The notes beneath the pieces are model-generated. The model saw only the letters and a list, made by a program, of their open reading frames with translations, did no database searches and was not told the DNA's origin. A program made the position numbers and the translations under genes. A DNA stretch of 9,433 nucleotides from an uncultured bacterium (GTDB lineage: Bacteria > Actinomycetota > Actinomycetes > S36-B12): NCBI GenBank assembly GCA_903908025.1, contig CAIVQM010000266.1, positions 1-9,433 on the forward strand, given 5' to 3'. Positions within the stretch are counted from its first letter, which is position 1. Every line of letters begins with the position of its first letter. Shown here in pieces: positions 1 through 5,603 of the stretch.

Positions 1-318
1 CCCGACCTGCTGCTCGCCCTCGGTGGTCCCGCGGCCCACGCATTCCTCGACGACCCGGATCGCGCCGATGCCTACTGGCTGCGCGTGTGGGGAGCACGCG
101 GACTGCTGTGGGCCTGGGATGAGTCAGCCACCGAGGACATTCGGACGGCGCTCAGCGACGAGGCATGGCGGGTCCGCGAGATGGCCATCAAGGTGATCGC
201 TCGGCACCAGGTCGGCAGTCTGGTGAGTGACGTTGCCCAGCTGAGAAGCGACGACGTTGCCCGAGTGCGCCTAGCGGCAGATCGAGCGCTGGCCGTCCTT
301 ACCGCAGGTCAGGCGTAG
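1..318 (+). CDS. HEAT-repeat-like protein, C-terminal part (5' end outside window)
   Basis: The frame is open from the first base to the TAG at 316-318, giving 105 residues with no convincing start, so this is the 3' end of a longer gene. The peptide is rich in Ala, Leu, Arg and Asp and looks like paired amphipathic helices: 'YWLRVWGARGLLWAW', 'DEAWRVREMAIKVIARH' and 'DVARVRLAADRALAVL' each show the pattern of a HEAT or PBS-lyase-type repeat, with a conserved (W/A)RVR start. Such repeats form curved scaffolds for protein binding, so no enzymatic role can be inferred. Its stop lies inside the last codons of the convergent oxidoreductase gene. The HEAT assignment rests on pattern only; a generic all-helical protein is the alternative. 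Confidence 0.6.
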   Translation, partial: PDLLLALGGPAAHAFLDDPDRADAYWLRVWGARGLLWAWDESATEDIRTALSDEAWRVREMAIKVIARHQVGSLVSDVAQLRSDDVARVRLAADRALAVLTAGQA

Positions 319-1316
319 AGCGCCGGGCGCGGAGGCAGGGTGATGGGCACGCGCTCGCCCGAACGCAGCGCCTGCCCAGCACGGTTGGCCACGATGGTCC
401 CGACGTAGCCGTCCCAGACGCTCGCTCCCGGCATGGGTTCGTCCGTCGCCAGCGCGGTGATCCAGCCCTGCAGTTGCAGCCGGTAGGCCTCCTGGAACCG
501 GCCGAGCCACTGCGCCGGGAGCCCATGCCCGCGATGGCGGGCCCGGGCCGTGGTGACGAACGAGCCGTCGCCCATTTCAGACACTCCGAGGCCACCCGTC
601 ACGTGACAGGTCACCTCGTAGCCGAGCTGCGACTGCACGAACATCTCGATCTCGATGATCGTGCCCGACGTGGTCTGCATGAGGACGAACAGCGGATCGT
701 GCTCGCCTGCCGGAGTCAGCGGTCCGGAACGCCCGGTGAGAACCTGCACCCACTCGTACTCGTCGTCAACGAGCCAGCGGTTGATGTCGATCTCGTGGAT
801 CGCGGCGTTGGTGAGGCTGAGGGCGCTGTCCAGGCCATAGGGGGCGATCTCGTTGCGATGCGAATTGCGGACAATCAGCGGATCGCCGATCCCGTCGGGA
901 CCGAACTGACCCTTCAGCTCCAGGTAGCCCGGGTCGAATCGGCGCATGAATCCCATCATGATCAGCCGGCGCCCCAACGCCACCTCGGCATCGAGCACGG
1001 CCTTGGCATCGGCCTCAACGGGGGCAAGCGGCTTCTCGCACAGGGTCGGCTTCCCGGCCGCCAGACACGCCAGGGCCTGCTCCGCGTGGAACTGATCGGG
1101 TGAGGCGATGAGAACGGCATCGACGAGGTCGGACGTGATCAACTCCTCGTAGGTCGGGACGGCGATGGCGCCAATCTCCGCTGCCAATGCGCCCGATCGC
1201 GCAGCGTCGAAGTCGTACAGCACCGTGACGGTCGAGCCGGCAACCCTGGTCGCCAGGTCCCGCGCATGCGAGGTTCCGATATTCCCGGTGCCGATGACAC
1301 CCACGCGAATTGTCAT
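309..1316 (-). CDS. Gfo/Idh/MocA family oxidoreductase, inositol 2-dehydrogenase (IolG)-like
   Basis: This 335-residue protein is predicted to be a cytosolic NAD(P)-dependent sugar or polyol dehydrogenase. The N-terminal Rossmann fold starts at once with 'MTIRVGVIGTGNIG' (GxGxxG at residues 9-14). The family's Lys motif is 'CEKPLAP' (Glu94-Lys95-Pro96), followed by 'GFMRRFDPGY' (122-131) and 'HEIDINRWLVDDEYEWVQV' (174-192). The last two closely resemble myo-inositol dehydrogenase IolG. Recalled from Bacillus IolG, the catalytic Asp lies four residues before the catalytic His; here that position is Asn170 before His174, so the substrate or mechanism may differ. I chose ATG 1316 because the conserved core begins there and a -10-like hexamer sits 6 nt upstream. 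An in-frame GTG at 1334 would add six unconserved residues. The gene is divergent from the AroE-like gene and overlaps the HEAT gene at its 3' end. Family is secure; substrate is not. Confidence 0.88.
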   Translation of the reverse strand: MTIRVGVIGTGNIGTSHARDLATRVAGSTVTVLYDFDAARSGALAAEIGAIAVPTYEELITSDLVDAVLIASPDQFHAEQALACLAAGKPTLCEKPLAPVEADAKAVLDAEVALGRRLIMMGFMRRFDPGYLELKGQFGPDGIGDPLIVRNSHRNEIAPYGLDSALSLTNAAIHEIDINRWLVDDEYEWVQVLTGRSGPLTPAGEHDPLFVLMQTTSGTIIEIEMFVQSQLGYEVTCHVTGGLGVSEMGDGSFVTTARARHRGHGLPAQWLGRFQEAYRLQLQGWITALATDEPMPGASVWDGYVGTIVANRAGQALRSGERVPITLPPRPALYA

Positions 1317-1322
1317 GTACCC

Positions 1323-1328
1323 ATACTG
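1323..1328 (-). promoter_or_regulatory. Possible -10 element for a leaderless IolG-like transcript
   Basis: The minus strand reads CAGTAT, then GGGTAC, then the ATG at 1316. A -10 hexamer ending about 6 nt before the start codon is the layout of leaderless transcripts, which are common in actinobacteria. No clear Shine-Dalgarno sequence precedes this ATG. The hexamer lacks the first consensus T and no -35 box is evident, so this is tentative. Confidence 0.3.
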
Positions 1329-1362
1329 GCGCACACCATCCGGCGCATGTCACTGGCCCGAC

Positions 1363-1368
1363 TACGCT
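1363..1368 (+). promoter_or_regulatory. Possible -10 element (TACGCT) of the AroE-like gene
   Basis: TACGCT fits the actinobacterial TAnnnT -10 pattern. It lies in the 82-bp divergent region, 30 nt before the AroE-like start codon, which leaves room for a leader of about 24 nt carrying the Shine-Dalgarno sequence. No good -35 hexamer stands 16-18 bp upstream. Confidence 0.33.
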
Positions 1369-1388
1369 CGGCTGCGACCCCGACCAGC

Positions 1389-1394
1389 GGAGGA
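1389..1394 (+). promoter_or_regulatory. Ribosome binding site that fixes the AroE-like start
   Basis: GGAGGA lies 4 nt before ATG 1399. The same frame is open back to 1165, but that extension runs antisense through the IolG-like gene and has no comparable site, so this sequence decides the start. Confidence 0.75.
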
Positions 1395-1398
1395 CCGC

Positions 1399-2253
1399 AT
1401 GTCCGAACCCACTTTCCTGAGTGCCCTCACCGGCTCGTTCGCTACGTCGGCAGCGCAGAACCCGACCGTCGCGATCATGGACGCAGCCTTCCTGGCCGCC
1501 GGAATGGACTGCCGCTACGTCAACTGCGAAGTGCCTGCCGAGAATCTTGCCGGCGCCGTCCGCGGCGCGGTCGCTATGGGCTGGATCGGCTTCAACTGCT
1601 CCATCCCCCACAAGGTCGAGGTCCTCAAGCACCTCGATGAACTCGCGCCGTCCGCGGCGATCATCGGCGCCGTCAACACCGTCGTCATTCGCGATGGCCG
1701 GCTCATCGGTGAGAACACCGACGGGCAGGGCTTCGTCGCATCACTCCGCAAGGTGGCCGATCCCGCCGGCCAGCATGTCGTCGTCCTTGGCGCCGGAGGA
1801 GCCGCGCGCGCCATGGCCGTCGAGACCGCACTGGCCGGAGCACTGAGCATCACCATCGTCAACCGGACGCCCGAGCGAGGCGAGGCACTCGCCGACTTGA
1901 TCGACACGAACACCCCAGCAGCCGGGCGCTACCTGCCGTGGACGCCCGAGCTTCACGTTCCGCACGGCACGGGCGTGCTGATCAATGCCACCTCGATCGG
2001 CTTCCACCCCAATCATGGCGTCATGCCGGACGTGGACATGACGACTGTCGAGCCCACCACCGTTGTCGCCGATGTCGTGGCCAATCCGCCGCGCACCCTG
2101 TTCCTCGCCGCGGCAGCCGATCGCGGCTGCCCGACTCTCGACGGACTCGGCATGCTCGTCAACCAGGCCCTCATCGCGGTGCGGCTGTGGACCGGCCAGG
2201 ATGTCAGCGGCGCGGTGATGCGCGGAGTGCTAGAGGACCTGTTCAAAGCCTGA
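1399..2253 (+). CDS. Shikimate dehydrogenase family protein (AroE-like), divergent substrate pocket
   Basis: This 284-residue protein has the AroE family's two-domain layout and usual length. In order: 'GFNCSIPHK' (64-72) with the catalytic Lys72; 'GAVNTV' (90-95); 'GENTDGQGF' (104-112) with the catalytic Asp108; the dinucleotide loop 'GAGGAA' (131-136); 'NRTPER' (155-160), the type of motif linked to NADP(H); 'NATSIGF' (196-202); and 'DGLGMLVNQA' (248-257). The catalytic Lys-Asp pair is intact. The N terminus is unusual: classical enzymes bind the shikimate carboxylate with a Ser-x-Ser-Pro motif, while here the segment is 'GSFATSAAQNP' (12-22). It may therefore be a shikimate/quinate dehydrogenase-like paralogue acting on another hydroxy acid rather than the biosynthetic AroE. 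No other aro gene is nearby; the neighbours are an inositol-dehydrogenase-like gene and an alcohol dehydrogenase. The family is near certain; the substrate is open. Confidence 0.85.
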   Translation: MSEPTFLSALTGSFATSAAQNPTVAIMDAAFLAAGMDCRYVNCEVPAENLAGAVRGAVAMGWIGFNCSIPHKVEVLKHLDELAPSAAIIGAVNTVVIRDGRLIGENTDGQGFVASLRKVADPAGQHVVVLGAGGAARAMAVETALAGALSITIVNRTPERGEALADLIDTNTPAAGRYLPWTPELHVPHGTGVLINATSIGFHPNHGVMPDVDMTTVEPTTVVADVVANPPRTLFLAAAADRGCPTLDGLGMLVNQALIAVRLWTGQDVSGAVMRGVLEDLFKA

Positions 2254-2285
2254 GCTGATCGTCCGCCCGCCATCGAAGGGCCTGC

Positions 2286-2343
2286 CGAGTGGCCAGCTGT
2301 GGGGGTGAGAACGACCGGTTCAACCCCCACACCTGGCCCCTCG
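2286..2343. terminator. Long hairpin, probable terminator after the AroE-like gene
   Basis: The arms 2286-2306 and 2323-2343 form a 21-bp stem with two mismatches (T2290/C2339 and C2297/C2332). Its core pairs CTGTGGGGGT-type sequence with ACCCCCACA. Inside the loop, GAAC (2309-2312) can also pair with GTTC (2318-2321), so almost the whole 58 nt folds. It begins 32 bp after the AroE-like stop codon. There is no T-tract on either strand, so an actinobacterial U-less terminator or a 3'-end RNA-stabilising structure both fit. Confidence 0.55.
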
Positions 2344-2382
2344 CCGGGGGTTAGGCCGGTCGAGGTGGTGCGCGGTCACTGA

Positions 2383-2411
2383 CACAATGGCAGCACCCCC
2401 GAATCAAGGAG
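2383..2411 (+). promoter_or_regulatory. Possible -10 (CACAAT) and clear RBS (AAGGAG) for the alcohol dehydrogenase gene
   Basis: AAGGAG at 2406-2411 stands 6 nt before ATG 2418 and is a strong ribosome binding site. CACAAT at 2383-2388 matches four of six -10 consensus bases and would start a transcript about 24 nt before the ATG; no good -35 box is seen. A separate promoter is plausible because the long hairpin isolates this gene from the AroE-like gene. The RBS is reliable; the promoter is weak. Confidence 0.45.
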
Positions 2412-2417
2412 CACCTG

Positions 2418-3464
2418 ATGGATGTCCGCGCCTACGCCGCCCCCGCCGCCAATGCACCGCTGGTGCCGTTCACGGTCTCCCGCCGCGATGTCGGGACGGA
2501 CGACGTCGCGATCGATATCAAGTACGCCGGCATCTGCCACTCCGACATCCATCAGGCACGCGAGGAGTGGTTCACATCCATCTTCCCGATGGTGCCTGGC
2601 CACGAGATCGCCGGCATCGTGACGAGCGTCGGCAGCAACGTGACCTCCTTCGCTCCCGGCGACCGTGTTGGTGTCGGCTGCTACGTCGACTCGTGCCGCG
2701 AGTGCAAGGCCTGCCAGTTGGGCCAGCAGTCGTACTGCACCGGGCACGTAGCCGCGACCTACAACGGCATGGAGAGGGACAACGCGACCCCGACCTACGG
2801 CGGCTACTCGACCCACATCGTCGTCGACAGCAACTACGTCCTGCACCTGCCCGACTCGCTCGGCCTCGACGTTGCGGCACCCCTGCTCTGCGCCGGCATC
2901 ACGACCTACCAGCCGCTGGCCGAGTGGAAGGCTGGACCCGGCGTGCGCGTCGGCATCGTGGGTCTCGGCGGCCTTGGGCACATGGGCGTGAAGATCGCCG
3001 CGGCGATGGGCGCGGACGTCACCCTCATCAGCCACTCGCCCGGCAAGCAGGCTGACGGTGAGCGGCTCGGCGCGACGAACTTCGTCCTCTCCAGCGACAC
3101 GTCCGCCATGAAGGCGGCGCGCAACTCACTCGACCTGATCGTGAACACGGCCAGCTCGGTTGCCGACCTCGATCCCTACATGCGCCTGCTCGACCTAGAC
3201 GGCACTCTCGTGACGGTGGGCCTGCCCGGTACCCCGATCAATATCAGTGCCTTCACGATGATCGGGGCCCGTCGGCGTCTGGCCGGCACCAACAACGGCG
3301 GCATCCCGCAGACGCAGGAGATGCTCGACTTCTGCGGGGCGCACGGCCTGGGCTGCGACATCGAGACGATCGCCGTTCAGCAGGTCAACGAGGCGTGGGA
3401 CCGCGTTGTCGCCAGCGATGTGAAGTACCGATTCGTGATCGATACCGAGTCACTCAACGCCTAG
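2418..3464 (+). CDS. Zinc-dependent NAD(P) alcohol dehydrogenase, CAD/YahK type
   Basis: This 348-residue enzyme belongs to the zinc medium-chain dehydrogenase superfamily and has typical full length. It should interconvert primary alcohols and aldehydes in the cytosol. Catalytic-zinc ligands are Cys40 in 'GICHSDIH', His62-Glu63 in 'PGHEIAGIV' and Cys158 in 'LLCAG'. Structural zinc is held by Cys93, Cys96, Cys99 and Cys107 in 'CRECKACQLGQQSYC'. The nucleotide-binding loop is 'GLGGLGHMGVK' (182-192). The 'SHSPGK' after the second strand (205-210) resembles the NADPH-preferring cinnamyl alcohol dehydrogenase and YahK/AdhC group. 'NNGGIPQTQEMLDFC' near the C terminus is also typical of that group. 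All catalytic residues are present, so it should be active. It has its own RBS and follows the AroE-like gene by 164 bp. The physiological substrate cannot be told from sequence; a broad aldehyde reductase is likely. Confidence 0.93.
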   Translation: MDVRAYAAPAANAPLVPFTVSRRDVGTDDVAIDIKYAGICHSDIHQAREEWFTSIFPMVPGHEIAGIVTSVGSNVTSFAPGDRVGVGCYVDSCRECKACQLGQQSYCTGHVAATYNGMERDNATPTYGGYSTHIVVDSNYVLHLPDSLGLDVAAPLLCAGITTYQPLAEWKAGPGVRVGIVGLGGLGHMGVKIAAAMGADVTLISHSPGKQADGERLGATNFVLSSDTSAMKAARNSLDLIVNTASSVADLDPYMRLLDLDGTLVTVGLPGTPINISAFTMIGARRRLAGTNNGGIPQTQEMLDFCGAHGLGCDIETIAVQQVNEAWDRVVASDVKYRFVIDTESLNA

Positions 3465-4226
3465 CTCGCCAGCCTTGGCCTCCGCACGCCAGGCGACCCA
3501 CGTCGTCACGATGAGGGGTGCCACGAGGTAGACCAGAACGGCGGCCAGCAGGTATGTGAAGATCGCGAACGTCACGCCGATCGGACCGTACTGGGCTGCT
3601 TGCGCAGATAGCGACTTCGGCATGTACGCATAGGCCCAGATGCCAAGTCCGAACCGGCCCGCATTCGCGACTGCCGCCGATGCGAGCACCAGACGGATCG
3701 CGACGGTGGGCACGAGGAGTCGCAGGCCCGCAACGTCGACGGCGAACCACACCACCAGAAGCCCGATGACCACCACCACAGCGACGGCCGCTCCTCTCCC
3801 ATCGCGTAGATCGCGCAGCACAGAGGTCAGGATCAGCATGACCAACTGCAGGGCGACCCATACCAACCCACGCCAGCCCTGGCTGCGAGGAAGGGGCGTC
3901 ACCTCGAAGATCGCCGCATAGACGCGGGACAGCCGGCGGGACAGCGAGAACGCCGACAGCAGCGAGATGAGCACGGCCAACCAGGAGATCGCCGCCACTC
4001 CCGGATGCTCGAAGAGGACACGGATCGCTGTGCGCGCTGCATCATCGAGCCCGAACCGGTTCCCCAGCGATTCGGCCATTGCATCAGCGCTGTCGGTGAC
4101 GAATATCGAGACGACGACGATCACCAGCGGCAGCAGGGCCACAAACGCCTGAGCCGCAAGGCCGAAGGACCGATCGAGGATCTGCAGCTCGAAGAAGCGC
4201 CGAACCACGGCGGCCGGGTAGCTCAC
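3450..4226 (-). CDS. YihY/BrkB-like inner-membrane protein
   Basis: A 258-residue multi-pass membrane protein. Hydrophobic segments lie at about residues 22-43, 76-95, 118-138, 145-166, 168-190 and 212-240. Family-like features are the early 'QAFVALLPLVIVVVSIF' segment (26-42) and the late 'YGPIGVTFAIFTYLLAAVL' (213-231), which match the YihY/BrkB pattern of a Leu-Pro turn in the first helix and a Gly-rich amphipathic penultimate segment. The family was once labelled ribonuclease BN, a function that was withdrawn; its role is unknown. The GTG 4226 start is uncertain: the frame is open only nine codons further, to the TAG of the hydrolase gene, and no clear RBS is visible. It is probably the last gene of the CrtO-like/hydrolase operon. 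Its stop overlaps the end of the alcohol dehydrogenase by 15 bp. Confidence 0.72.
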   Translation of the reverse strand: MSYPAAVVRRFFELQILDRSFGLAAQAFVALLPLVIVVVSIFVTDSADAMAESLGNRFGLDDAARTAIRVLFEHPGVAAISWLAVLISLLSAFSLSRRLSRVYAAIFEVTPLPRSQGWRGLVWVALQLVMLILTSVLRDLRDGRGAAVAVVVVIGLLVVWFAVDVAGLRLLVPTVAIRLVLASAAVANAGRFGLGIWAYAYMPKSLSAQAAQYGPIGVTFAIFTYLLAAVLVYLVAPLIVTTWVAWRAEAKAGELGVE

Positions 4227-4253
4227 CTCGAGGCGCTCGCGCAGGTTGATGGT

Positions 4254-5120
4254 CTACCCCCGGAAGATCGGACGCGTGAGGCAGGTCGGCCCACCTTCGC
4301 CCTTGTTGATCTCGCTTGCCGCGTAAGTGTGCACCTCGACTCCGTGGTCGCGCAGCAGCGCTGACGTGGCGTCGTTGCCTTCGGCGATGACGACCACCCC
4401 GGGGGCAACCGCGAGCACATTGCAGCCCAGCGACAGGTAGTCCTCCTCGGGCACCGACACCAACTCGATTCCCCGTGCGGCAAGGGCCTGCAGCAGGGCG
4501 ACCGGCGCCAGTCGCTCGTAGACCACTGCGAGGTTCTCGCGGACCGGCGACACGACCGACATCAGGTGCAGGCAGTACTCCGGGCCGAGATCATGCGGCA
4601 TGTCGAAGGACTCGACCGTGACACCGATCGGCTCCAGGATCGCCCGCAGCTGGTCATGCGCGGCCTGATTGGTGCGGTACGTGCGGCCGACGGCCAGTGT
4701 CGTGTCGTCCAGCCAGAACATGTCGCCGCCGTCGGCCGCGGCAGGAGCCGTGAGACGTCCAGCGACGGGAACGCCGAGGTCCTCCAGCTGCACCGTGAGC
4801 AGCGGCGGCTCGCCCGCACGCACGGCCTTCGCACCGCGCAGCTCGATCACTCCGGTCGGCCCGACGTACGCCGGGTCGTAGACGAAACAGGAGTCCGGCA
4901 TGTCATCGGTGGGCGGCAGGATCTCGACGAAGCAGCCAAGTCGCTCCAGCAGCGCCACGAAGCGCCCATGCTGCTCCTGCAGCAAATCGATGTCGAGCGG
5001 CTGCGCCCAGTGGGCCGTCACGTAGTCGCCGCGGGGTGACGGCGGCCGAACGGCGACGCGTCCGAGCGGTGCCACCATCGAACTCACGCCGAAGGGTCGC
5101 TGCTGCGCTTGCGTGGTCAT
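4254..5120 (-). CDS. Dimethylarginine dimethylaminohydrolase (DDAH)/arginine deiminase-fold hydrolase
   Basis: This 288-residue protein belongs to the guanidine-modifying superfamily, whose members cleave or transfer groups from arginine-like guanidines through a cysteine intermediate. Motifs in order are 'PDSCFVYDPA' (75-84, substrate-binding acids), 'DGGDMFW' (130-136), 'GRTYRTN' (145-151), 'CLHL' (183-186) with the catalytic His, 'SLGCNVLAVAPG' (230-241) and 'GGPTCLTRP' (276-284) with the nucleophile Cys280. The Asp130/His185/Cys280 set matches the DDAH triad, so it should be active, probably giving citrulline plus an amine or ammonia. An 'FVYD' replaces the 'FVED' I recall for Pseudomonas DDAH, so substrate choice may differ. 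The start ATG overlaps the stop of the upstream CrtO-like gene (ATGA), with GGTGGA 5 nt upstream, which implies translational coupling. The YihY-like gene follows. Family is firm; the exact substrate is inferred. Confidence 0.85.
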   Translation of the reverse strand: MTTQAQQRPFGVSSMVAPLGRVAVRPPSPRGDYVTAHWAQPLDIDLLQEQHGRFVALLERLGCFVEILPPTDDMPDSCFVYDPAYVGPTGVIELRGAKAVRAGEPPLLTVQLEDLGVPVAGRLTAPAAADGGDMFWLDDTTLAVGRTYRTNQAAHDQLRAILEPIGVTVESFDMPHDLGPEYCLHLMSVVSPVRENLAVVYERLAPVALLQALAARGIELVSVPEEDYLSLGCNVLAVAPGVVVIAEGNDATSALLRDHGVEVHTYAASEINKGEGGPTCLTRPIFRG

Positions 5121-5593
5121 GTTCGTCCACCGTTCAGGTCGATGATGCGCTCGAGTCGAAGCCGATTATTCCGCAGCACGCTGATGAAGACGAGATTACC
5201 CACGCCTACCCCGACGACGAACGCGAGCGCCAGCCACCACGGGTTGAAGGCGAACAGCAGGAGTGATGCCACGATGGACAGCCAGTGCACCCATTCGGCC
5301 CGGCGGACCTCTCGCAGGTACAGCGCGAGGTCGGCCGCCGAACGGCCCGGAAGTTGCGCCTTGCTCGCGCCGCCGAACGTACTGCCCAGTTCCGGTAGGC
5401 GACGTGCCAGCCGAGGGACTCCCAGACGGCGGTAGAACGTTGCGGTCTCCCACGGGGCCAGCGCCAGCGGGAAGGTGTCGTGGCTGAGCCAGGCGGCGGG
5501 CCAGCGCGGTGCCCACGCACCAATCGCGACGGACAGGCCGACCACGATGGCGATGTCGATGACGATGAGCACGACGTACCGAGCCATCGTCAC
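5117..5593 (-). CDS. CrtO-like (glycosyl-4,4'-diaponeurosporenoate acyltransferase family) membrane protein
   Basis: A 158-residue membrane protein, close to the roughly 165 residues of staphylococcal CrtO. Hydrophobic helices lie at about 6-28 and 103-140. CrtO-type features are 'WETATFYRRLGV' (48-59), 'RRLPELG' (64-70), 'EVRRAEWVHW' (95-104), 'NPWW' (117-120) and the C-terminal 'NNRLRLERI' (142-150), where the family has an Asn-Arg-x-Arg-Leu motif. In Staphylococcus CrtO acylates a carotenoid glycoside; no carotenoid gene is present here, so only membership of a related membrane family is claimed. GTG 5593 is preferred because GGAG sits exactly 6 nt upstream; ATG 5587, with GGTGG upstream, is the alternative. 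The frame stays open to 5725, but that extension is merely translated repeat DNA. The stop overlaps the DDAH-like start. The gene lies 145 bp after tRNA-Ser. Confidence 0.62.
   Translation of the reverse strand: MTMARYVVLIVIDIAIVVGLSVAIGAWAPRWPAAWLSHDTFPLALAPWETATFYRRLGVPRLARRLPELGSTFGGASKAQLPGRSAADLALYLREVRRAEWVHWLSIVASLLLFAFNPWWLALAFVVGVGVGNLVFISVLRNNRLRLERIIDLNGGRT
5126..5131 (-). promoter_or_regulatory. Ribosome binding site of the DDAH-like gene, inside the preceding gene
   Basis: On the minus strand GGTGGA lies 5 nt before the ATG at 5120 and within the last codons of the CrtO-like gene. It confirms this start despite the 4-bp overlap. Confidence 0.6.
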
Positions 5594-5599
5594 CACCAT

Positions 5600-5603
5600 C
5601 TCC
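5600..5603 (-). promoter_or_regulatory. Ribosome binding site (GGAG) choosing GTG 5593 for the CrtO-like gene
   Basis: The minus strand reads GGAG, then ATGGTG, then GTG ACG ATG. The 6-nt spacing favours GTG 5593. ATG 5599 is too close and ATG 5587 rather far. The GGAG lies at the edge of the degenerate end of the tRNA-associated repeat. Confidence 0.5.

Noticed and set aside
474..1103. 209-codon plus-strand frame inside the IolG-like gene
   Set aside because: The opposite strand encodes a clear conserved protein. This frame is a high-GC shadow with no recognisable domain.
1165..1398. Longer AroE-like protein starting at 1165
   Set aside because: The extension is antisense to the IolG-like gene and unlike any AroE. 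GGAGGA right before ATG 1399 gives the start.
2376..3055. Frames over 200 codons in both orientations within the alcohol dehydrogenase gene
   Set aside because: They are shadows of a fully conserved zinc dehydrogenase with all metal ligands, and their composition is Arg/Pro-rich and low in complexity.
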